Below, one piece after another: positions 6,623 to 11,644 of a stretch of DNA of 17,983 nucleotides. The stretch's first letter is position 1, and every line of letters begins with the position of its first letter. This stretch comes from Actinomycetes bacterium (GTDB lineage: Bacteria; Actinomycetota; Acidimicrobiia; Acidimicrobiales; RAAP-2), in NCBI GenBank assembly GCA_021850345.1, contig JAJZMN010000197.1, positions 704-18,686 of the forward strand, in the 5' to 3' direction. The position numbers and the translations under genes were made by a program. The notes under the pieces were generated by a model. The model did no database searches and had not been told where the DNA came from. It saw only the letters and a program-made list of their open reading frames with translations.

Positions 6623-7889
6623 TACTGCGCGCGGACATGGTGAAGAAGTCGCGCGCCCATGCCGGGTCGAAGTAGCGCGCGGGCGTAGCGGACATGTTCG
6701 AGAGCAGGTCCGTGCCGTTCGCGGCCGTCGCGAGCCCGCTCGGTGTCGCCGGCTTGAACGTCGCGTAGTTGACCCAGTCGGTGTTGATGTCGAGTTCCAT
6801 CGCGCGCACCGCTCCCGCGCGCACGAGCAGGTTCGCGAGGTCCGTGATGTTGAGGTCGGGGCCTGCGACGTAGACGAGCGCGCCGTCTGCGGTGATCCCG
6901 ATGCCGGACCGCCAGACGTAGACGGCGTTGCCGAGCGTCGCACCCCAGACCGTCGTGTCGTTCGCGTTGAGGTTCGGCGCCGGTCGGCCGTGGTCGACCA
7001 GCAGGGCGAGGTTCTGGCGGACCGATGCGACGTCGGGCGTCATCTGGACGTCGGTTCCCCACGCGCCGATGTTCGCCGAGCCGTTGTTGTAGATGACGAA
7101 GGACGCGCCACCCCTGCGCAGGGGGATGAACATCTTGTGGTCGGTGTAGTAGCCGCCCTCCGAGTTCGACATCAGGAAGCCGGCGTTGAAGGCGGCGACG
7201 AGGCTGCGCGCTTGGGCCGGTTCGATCGGCGCCGTGAAGGGCCAGGGTCCACCGCCGGGGATGTAGCTGCCCGAGTACAGCCGGGCGCCGAGAAGCCGGG
7301 TGTCCATCCAGGCCACGCCCGCGACATAGCTCGTGTGGATCGCGTCGGGGCGCAGGAACGCCTCGTAGACCGCCGGCACGCCGTCGACGAGCCGCCCGGC
7401 GGGGTGCCAGGTGCCCTCGCCGGGCAGGGCGGGGGACGCGAACGGCTGCAGGCGCGGCGGCGTCGGCAGGGCGGTGACGGCCTTCGGCTGTGCGGGGTGT
7501 GCGGCGGGCGCGGCCGTGGTGGGCGTCGCGGCGGCCACGGGCACAAGGGTGCCCTTCGGGGGTGCACCACCGACCTTGGGCGGGTGGTGGGAGTACCAGA
7601 CGTTCTCCGCCCAGACGACGAGGCTCGCGCCGCCGTGCTCGCGGGTCCACTCGGCGAGGCGCCCGGGGAGCGTGACGCCGTAGGTGGGGTTGGTAAGCGC
7701 CGAGCCGAGCGACCACCACACGGGGGTGAGCAGGACGATGATCGCGACCGCCCCCGAGCCGAAGGGGTGGCGGCCGATGACGCTGCGACGCGCGCGCCGC
7801 CTCGCCCGCCGCCGCTCGCGCCGGTTCAGGCGCCGCGCGGGCGACTCGCTTGCGCGACGGGCGTCCCGTCGTCGCTCGAGGTCAAGCAC
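6615..7889 (-). CDS. Membrane-anchored phosphodiester glycosidase-domain protein
   Basis: About 424 residues. The N-terminus is short and extremely Arg-rich (residues 19-36, RRLNRRERRRARRR and on). One membrane helix follows (46-64), then a Pro/Ala/Thr-rich linker (about 110-150). The C-terminal domain resembles phosphodiester glycosidases (NAGPA/DUF2233 type): VAAFNAGFL (231-239), GIGITADGALVYVAG (329-343) and AMELDINTDWVNY (363-375). This layout predicts a cytoplasmic tail and an exported domain that could cleave sugar-1-phosphodiester bonds in envelope polymers or lipid-linked sugars; the substrate is unknown. GTG 7889 is chosen for the GAGGGG upstream; ATG 7979 is an in-frame alternative. 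It is the first gene of the DPA operon, and its stop lies inside the start of ubiA (8-nt overlap). The gene is a plausible envelope-glycan modifier. Confidence 0.8.
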   Translation of the reverse strand: MLDLERRRDARRASESPARRLNRRERRRARRRARRSVIGRHPFGSGAVAIIVLLTPVWWSLGSALTNPTYGVTLPGRLAEWTREHGGASLVVWAENVWYSHHPPKVGGAPPKGTLVPVAAATPTTAAPAAHPAQPKAVTALPTPPRLQPFASPALPGEGTWHPAGRLVDGVPAVYEAFLRPDAIHTSYVAGVAWMDTRLLGARLYSGSYIPGGGPWPFTAPIEPAQARSLVAAFNAGFLMSNSEGGYYTDHKMFIPLRRGGASFVIYNNGSANIGAWGTDVQMTPDVASVRQNLALLVDHGRPAPNLNANDTTVWGATLGNAVYVWRSGIGITADGALVYVAGPDLNITDLANLLVRAGAVRAMELDINTDWVNYATFKPATPSGLATAANGTDLLSNMSATPARYFDPAWARDFFTMSARSSG

Positions 7890-8098
7890 GCAGAACCCCT
7901 CGCGCCCTGCCCGCGACGGGGGCCGGGAGGGCGCGTCGGCGTGGCGCAGGGCGATCCGGGAGCATCGACAACGACCCATCCTCAAAGACGAAGCTGACAG
8001 GGCGATGAACCGGCCGGAGGGCGGCGCGTGGGTGGGAGAGCGGCACGGCGGACCTCGGCGACGCGGGTGGAGCGGAACTGCGCGCAACGCTAACGCGT

Positions 8099-8121
8099 GG
8101 CGCGCCGGCTGCCGGCGCGCC
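8099..8121. repeat. Perfect 11-bp inverted repeat, one-base centre
   Basis: GGCGCGCCGGC (8099-8109) and GCCGGCGCGCC (8111-8121) are exact reverse complements around a single T at 8110. It lies in the divergent promoter region, not after a gene end, so an operator or cruciform role is as likely as termination. Confidence 0.75.
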
Positions 8122-8181
8122 GGGCGGTGCCCGAGGTCCCGGTCGAGGGCCCTTCGGCGCGCCGGGGGGGCCCCTCGGCCC

Positions 8182-8210
8182 TTGGTCGGGCGACGGGCGC
8201 GTCCTAGCGT
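8182..8210 (+). promoter_or_regulatory. Candidate sigma-70-type promoter
   Basis: TTGGTC (8182-8187) and TAGCGT (8205-8210) are separated by exactly 17 nt, matching TTGnnn-N17-TANNNT. It is oriented toward the unrecognised gene at 8328, with a predicted leader of about 110 nt. Confidence 0.5.
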
Positions 8211-8327
8211 TTGGTCTCGGAGGTCGGTCGAGATGGTCAGCGCGTTCTTTTCGCAGTCGCGACCGTGCCGCCCCCCTGTGAGCGGTGCGGTCCTCGCTTG
8301 TTTCCGCACAGCGCCAGGAGGTTCCCG

Positions 8328-8810
8328 GTGACCCCCGCCTTCTGGACGGCGGCCCGTCGCGCCGTCCAGCGCTGGCACCGAGGACTGCAGGCCTGGTGGC
8401 GCGGCCGCCGGGCGGATCACCAGGCGCACGACCTCGCCGCGGAGTGCGGCGACTACCTCCAGGGCCGCCTGGCGGATCGCCAGGCCCGCCGGGGCGAGAG
8501 CGTGTCGCCCTGGGCCTGGACCAATCTCCTCGCCCACGGCACCAGCGCGGACCTCGCCCGCGAGCGAGACGCCCGGCGCTACGCGCTCGGTGGGGACGCC
8601 GGTTTCGTGCGGGCGCGGGCCGTGCTCGCCGGACGCGTGCTCGAGATGGTGGCCGCCGGGGATCGTCTCGACCAGCTCCAGCGTGAATTGCTCCAGCCGC
8701 TCGAATCTGAGCTCGCACGCCGCAGCGACGTCGAGCTGTGGGGGCCCGAGCAGTGGCTCGCCTCCGTGCTGCGCGTGCTCGACGAGCACTCGCGCCGGCC
8801 TTTGATCTGA
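8328..8810 (+). CDS. Unrecognised small helical protein
   Basis: A 160-residue soluble protein rich in Arg, Ala, Leu and Trp, probably all alpha-helical. I do not recognise a family. It has no signal peptide or membrane helix. The N-terminal third is basic and Trp-rich (FWTAARRAVQRWHRGLQAWW). The C-terminal half contains an acidic, coiled-coil-like stretch (DRLDQLQRELLQPLESELARR). The GTG at 8328 follows AGGAGG with a 6-nt gap, a strong start signal. The same frame is open back to 8211 and would add a CERC motif, but nothing supports starting there. A 15-nt sequence occurs twice in frame, 60 nt apart (8411-8425 and 8471-8485), giving related ADHQA/ADRQA peptides. It converges with oxyR, and the two stops share an inverted repeat. 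Codon usage resembles neighbouring genes. Confidence 0.65.
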   Translation: MTPAFWTAARRAVQRWHRGLQAWWRGRRADHQAHDLAAECGDYLQGRLADRQARRGESVSPWAWTNLLAHGTSADLARERDARRYALGGDAGFVRARAVLAGRVLEMVAAGDRLDQLQRELLQPLESELARRSDVELWGPEQWLASVLRVLDEHSRRPLI

Positions 8811-8837
8811 GCCGGGTGGGGGCTCCCTAGGGCTCAG
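8807..8837. terminator. Inverted repeat spanning two convergent stop codons
   Basis: CTGAGCC (8807-8813) pairs with GGCTCAG (8831-8837) across a 17-nt loop. The plus-strand TGA (8808-8810) and the oxyR TGA (8834-8836 on the minus strand) each lie within one arm. The 7-bp stem is modest and lacks a T-tract; a bidirectional terminator is possible. Confidence 0.35.
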
Positions 8838-9757
8838 GGCCCGGCGGGAAGGCGGAGCGGCAGGGACGTGGCCGACAGGGCGCGTCGCAGCGTGCCCGCG
8901 ATCTCCTCGTACTCCTGCGCGCGGGCGCTCGTCTGCCGGTGCACGAGGCCGATGGTGCGCCCAGGCGGCGGCGAGTCCATAAAGCGCGCCGTCGCGAGAC
9001 CGCGGCGCACCTCGACGGGAACGGCGGTGGCCGGAAGCAGGGTCACGCCGAGGTCGGCGGCGACGAGCTGGGACAGGGTTGTGAGCGAGGCCGCCTGGGC
9101 GGTCCGGCCGGTCGCGCCTGCCTGGTGGCAGACCTCGAGCGCCTGGTCGCGCAGGCAGTGCCCCTCGCTCAGCAGGAGCACGTCGAGGCGCGAGAGGTCC
9201 GCGAGGGGCAGCGGACCCCCCGCCGCCGGGTGTCCCTCGGGGACGAGGAGGAGGAACTCCTCCCAATACAGCGGGAGCTCGACGACGTCGGCGCGCCCGG
9301 CGGGCAGCGCGAGCACGACCAGGTCGAGCGCGCCCGCCGTCAGTGCGTCGAGAAGATGGCGGGTCTGGTCTTCGCGCACCTCGGGGTCGAGTGCGGGGAA
9401 CTCGGTGCCGAGGGACCCGAGCAGCGTCGGGAGGAGATAGGGGGCGACCGTCGGGATGACCCCGAGGCGCAGCGGCCCGGTGTGGGAGCCGACTGCGCCG
9501 GCGGCGGTCGCGACGAAGTCGTCGAGCGCCGCGAGGACCTGTTCGGCTGCGGGCAGCAGCGCCTCGCCGAGCGCAGTCACCAGAACCCTGCGGCTGGTCC
9601 GCTCGACGAGGCGGCCGCCGAGGCTCTGCTCGAGTGCCCGCAGTGCCGCGGAGACCGCGGGCTGGGTGACGCCGAGCTCGTCGGCGGCGAGGCCGAAGTG
9701 GCGCTCCCGGGCGACCCCGGCGAACGCGCGCAGCTGTGCGATCGAGGGCTCAGCCAT
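8834..9757 (-). CDS. oxyR: Peroxide-sensing LysR-type regulator OxyR
   Basis: LysR-family transcription factor, 307 residues. The N-terminal winged helix-turn-helix (about 5-64) carries HFGLAADELGVTQPAVSAALRALE. The C-terminal sensing domain has the OxyR redox motif GHCLRDQALEVC, with cysteines C201 and C210 nine residues apart, as C199/C208 in E. coli OxyR (GHCLRDQAMGFC). Peroxide would form the C201-C210 disulphide and switch DNA binding. It is divergent from ahpC-ahpD, its classical targets. ATG 9757 is preferred over an in-frame TTG at 9763. There is no Shine-Dalgarno, but TAGATT stands 6 nt upstream, so a leaderless mRNA is likely. An OxyR-like inverted element overlaps this start, pointing to autoregulation. 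Confidence 0.95.
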   Translation of the reverse strand: MAEPSIAQLRAFAGVARERHFGLAADELGVTQPAVSAALRALEQSLGGRLVERTSRRVLVTALGEALLPAAEQVLAALDDFVATAAGAVGSHTGPLRLGVIPTVAPYLLPTLLGSLGTEFPALDPEVREDQTRHLLDALTAGALDLVVLALPAGRADVVELPLYWEEFLLLVPEGHPAAGGPLPLADLSRLDVLLLSEGHCLRDQALEVCHQAGATGRTAQAASLTTLSQLVAADLGVTLLPATAVPVEVRRGLATARFMDSPPPGRTIGLVHRQTSARAQEYEEIAGTLRRALSATSLPLRLPAGP

Positions 9758-9770
9758 AACCAAAATCTAT
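9756..9770. promoter_or_regulatory. Candidate OxyR half-operator (ATAA-N7-CTAT)
   Basis: ATAA (9756-9759), seven bases, CTAT (9767-9770) resembles the OxyR ATAG-N7-CTAT element and also fits the LysR T-N11-A rule. It covers the oxyR start codon and its TAGATT -10 on one strand, and the expected -35 position of the ahpC promoter on the other. A second half-site 7 nt further toward ahpC is not well conserved. Confidence 0.45.
9764..9769 (-). promoter_or_regulatory. Probable -10 of leaderless oxyR promoter
   Basis: TAGATT on the minus strand fits TANNNT and is separated from the oxyR ATG (9757) by exactly 6 nt (TTGGTT). No ribosome-binding site is present, consistent with leaderless initiation. 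Confidence 0.55.
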
Positions 9771-9786
9771 CAGAGCGAGCGCAGTT

Positions 9787-9792
9787 CATACT
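9787..9792 (+). promoter_or_regulatory. Candidate ahpC -10 element
   Basis: CATACT is close to TATAAT/TANNNT and lies in the only AT-rich patch upstream of ahpC. A 17-nt spacer would place the -35 at 9764-9769, which is poor in consensus but lies inside the OxyR-like element, as expected of an activator-dependent promoter. The predicted leader is about 58 nt. Confidence 0.4.
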
Positions 9793-9856
9793 TTGTTTCA
9801 TGAGTGCTGGGGCGCAAAGATGTCGCGGTCCCATCACGTCACCTCGGAGGTTTTCC

Positions 9857-10438
9857 ATGCTCGGTATCGGCGATCGCTTCCCGGACTTCTCCTTGACTGC
9901 GCTCATCCCCGGCGATCTGAGTGCGGTCGCGGCCGATTCGCCCGACGACTTCTTCACCACGGTCGACTCGAGCAGCTACGCGGGCAAGTGGCGCGTCGTG
10001 TTCTTCTGGCCGAAGGACTTCACCTTCATCTGCCCCACCGAGATCGCGGAGTTCGGCCGGCTGAACCGTGAGTTCTCCGACCGGGACGCCCAGATCCTCG
10101 GCGGCTCGGTCGACAACGAGTACGTGCACTATGCCTGGCGACGCCAGCACGAGGATCTGAGGGCGCTTCCCTTCCCGATGCTCGCCGACATGAAGCACGA
10201 CCTGATCAAAGCCCTCGGGATCGAGACCGAAGACGGCGTCGCGCAGCGCGCGACCTTCATCGTCGACCCCGACGGGATCATCCAGTTCGTGATGGTGACG
10301 GCGGGCTCGGTGGGTCGCAACGTCGAGGAGGTGCTGCGCGTCCTCGACGCGTTGCAGACCGAGGAGCTGTGTGCGTGCAACTGGCGCAAGGGTGCACAGA
10401 CCCTCGACGCGAAGGCGCTGATGACCGGGGCCGCCTGA
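9857..10438 (+). CDS. ahpC: Alkyl hydroperoxide reductase peroxiredoxin AhpC
   Basis: Two-Cys peroxiredoxin of 193 residues that reduces hydrogen peroxide, organic peroxides and probably peroxynitrite in the cytoplasm. The peroxidatic cysteine is C59 in FTFICPTEIAEF (56-67). The C-terminal ELCACNWRKG (170-179) contains C172 and C174, the three-cysteine arrangement of mycobacterial AhpC (C61, C174, C176), which is recycled through AhpD. R131 in AQRATFIVDPDG lies in the conserved Arg region of the active site. ATG 9857 follows CGGAGG with a 6-nt gap. The frame is open upstream but antisense to oxyR. Its stop overlaps the ahpD start by one base (TGATG), so the two are co-translated. Control by the divergent OxyR is expected. 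Confidence 0.97.
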   Translation: MLGIGDRFPDFSLTALIPGDLSAVAADSPDDFFTTVDSSSYAGKWRVVFFWPKDFTFICPTEIAEFGRLNREFSDRDAQILGGSVDNEYVHYAWRRQHEDLRALPFPMLADMKHDLIKALGIETEDGVAQRATFIVDPDGIIQFVMVTAGSVGRNVEEVLRVLDALQTEELCACNWRKGAQTLDAKALMTGAA

Positions 10439-10983
10439 TGGCGCTCGCGGTGCTGAAGGACGCGCTGCCCGACTATGCGCGCGACATCCGGCTCAACCTC
10501 GACTCGACGATCGCGGTGTCGACGCTGCCCGAGCAGCGGCTGTGGGGAACCGTGGTGGCGACCGCGATCGCGAGCCGCCACGCGCGCACCCGCCGTGAGC
10601 TCGAGGAGGAGGCGTCGCACCACCTCGGTCCCGAGGCGCTCGCGGCGGCGAAGGCCGCCGCTGCCGTGATGGCGATGAACAACGTGTACTACACGGGCAA
10701 GCGCCTTCTCGCCGAAGGGGGCGTCACCGGTTACGACGACATCCCCGCCCGTCTGCGCATGCAGGTCATCGGCTCGCACGGCGGGGTGGACGCCGCCGAC
10801 TTCGAGTTCTGGTGCTTCGCCGTGAGCGCGATCAACGGCTGCGGCGACTGCCTGGTCGCGCACGAGCGAACCGTGCGCGACCAGGGCGTCTCGCGCGAGC
10901 AGTGTCACGAGGCCTTGCGCATCGCCTCGGTCGTCCACGCGGTCGCGCTCACCCTCGAGTCCGAGGAGGGGCCCGCCGCCTGA
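10438..10983 (+). CDS. ahpD: Alkylhydroperoxidase AhpD
   Basis: Carboxymuconolactone-decarboxylase-fold protein of 181 residues that passes electrons from the lipoamide of dihydrolipoamide acyltransferase to AhpC and has weak peroxidase activity of its own. The active site is INGCGDCLVAHE (132-143) with the CxxC pair C135/C138, H142 and E123 (DAADFEFW). These match mycobacterial E118, C130, C133 and H137 with a constant offset of five. ATG 10438 overlaps the ahpC stop by one nucleotide, and no independent promoter is apparent. The usual partners DlaT and Lpd are not in this window. A strong hairpin follows 13 nt after the stop. Confidence 0.97.
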   Translation: MALAVLKDALPDYARDIRLNLDSTIAVSTLPEQRLWGTVVATAIASRHARTRRELEEEASHHLGPEALAAAKAAAAVMAMNNVYYTGKRLLAEGGVTGYDDIPARLRMQVIGSHGGVDAADFEFWCFAVSAINGCGDCLVAHERTVRDQGVSREQCHEALRIASVVHAVALTLESEEGPAA

Positions 10984-10996
10984 GGTGCCGCCCGAC

Positions 10997-11029
10997 GGGT
11001 CCGGCGCCGGGGATGCCGGCACCGGACCC
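10997..11029. terminator. Strong hairpin after ahpD, between convergent genes
   Basis: A 14-bp stem with one mismatch (10997-11010 with 11016-11029; arms begin GGGTCCGG and end CCGGACCC) closes a 5-nt loop. It lies 13 nt past the ahpD stop and about 60 nt past the convergent mug stop. There is no T-tract, which is common for terminators in very GC-rich actinobacteria; it may act in both directions. Confidence 0.6.
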
Positions 11030-11089
11030 GGGGCCAGCGCCGTCGTGGGTGCCCACCGCTCGGGCGTCGCCGAGCGTCGCGCCGCGTCG

Positions 11090-11644
11090 TTAGCGACCGG
11101 CGTAGAGCGCACGGCGAAGTTCGTCGAAGTGCGCGACGAGTTCGGGGAGCTGGTAGCGGGCCTGTGCGCCGCTCGGGTTGGGCAGCAGCCAGGCGCTCGC
11201 GCCGCCGACGGGCGTCCCCAGGGGTCCGATGCGTGCCCTCGGGTCGGCGAAGGCGGTGCGGTAGGCGCCGAGGCCGAGGAACGCGACGCTGCGCGGGCGG
11301 GCGTCCTCGAGCCGACGCACGAGCGCGGCGGCACCCCTGCGCAACTCCTCCCGGCCGAGCTCGGCGGCGGCGGCAGTCGCGCGCGCGACGAGGTTGGTGA
11401 TCCCGATCCCCGCCGCAAGCAGCTCAGCTTCGTCGTCGGGAGCGAGCTCACGCGCGGTGAAGCCGGAGAGGTAGAGGACTCTCCAGAAGCGGTTTCCGGG
11501 TCGGGCGAAGTGGTGCCCGGTCGCCGCGGACCACAGGCCGGGGTTGATGCCGCAGAAGACCAGGTCGAGTCCGGCTGCCAGGACATCGGGGACCCTGCGC
11601 CCCGTTGCGGCGGCCAGCTCGGCGGGCGAGGGGCGCGCGCTCAC
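11090..11644 (-). CDS. mug: Mug/TDG-type G/U mismatch-specific DNA glycosylase
   Basis: Uracil-DNA glycosylase superfamily, family 2, 184 residues; removes uracil or thymine-derived lesions opposite guanine in base-excision repair. The catalytic motif is VFCGINPGLWSAATGHHF (29-46), with N34 in GINPG positioning the attacking water. The second loop is LLPNPSGAQARY (153-164), which pushes into the helix after base flipping. The intermediate PGNRFWRVLYLSGF (49-62) is also typical. The GTG at 11644 overlaps the ppdK stop by 4 nt (GTGA), so it should be translated together with pyruvate phosphate dikinase. No separate promoter is visible. A repair load from spontaneous deamination is plausible in such a GC-rich genome, though the link to PPDK expression is unexplained. 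Confidence 0.93.
   Translation of the reverse strand: MSARPSPAELAAATGRRVPDVLAAGLDLVFCGINPGLWSAATGHHFARPGNRFWRVLYLSGFTARELAPDDEAELLAAGIGITNLVARATAAAAELGREELRRGAAALVRRLEDARPRSVAFLGLGAYRTAFADPRARIGPLGTPVGGASAWLLPNPSGAQARYQLPELVAHFDELRRALYAGR

Larger units (their letters stand above)
7890..8327. other. 438-nt divergent intergenic region
   Basis: This gap separates the start of the glycosidase operon (minus) from the unrecognised plus-strand gene. No ORF here has convincing codon structure with a ribosome site. It contains a perfect 11-bp hairpin (8099-8121), a good promoter candidate for the plus-strand gene (8182-8210) and a G/C-rich imperfect palindrome around 8145-8180. An ACGCTA at 8087-8092 (TAGCGT on the minus strand) could serve as a -10 for the operon, but it has no -35 and would give a leader of nearly 200 nt. 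Confidence 0.7.

Noticed and set aside
8211..8327. Longer start for the unrecognised protein, adding a CxxC motif
   Set aside because: There is no ribosome site or ATG/GTG with support; the promoter candidate at 8182-8210 would put the transcript start near 8217, and AGGAGG precedes the GTG at 8328.
7882..8718. Minus-strand frame of 278 codons and the longer frame back to 9266
   Set aside because: Antisense to the unrecognised plus-strand gene and oxyR region, Arg/Pro-rich with no domain; only the part from 7889 down shows protein-like content.
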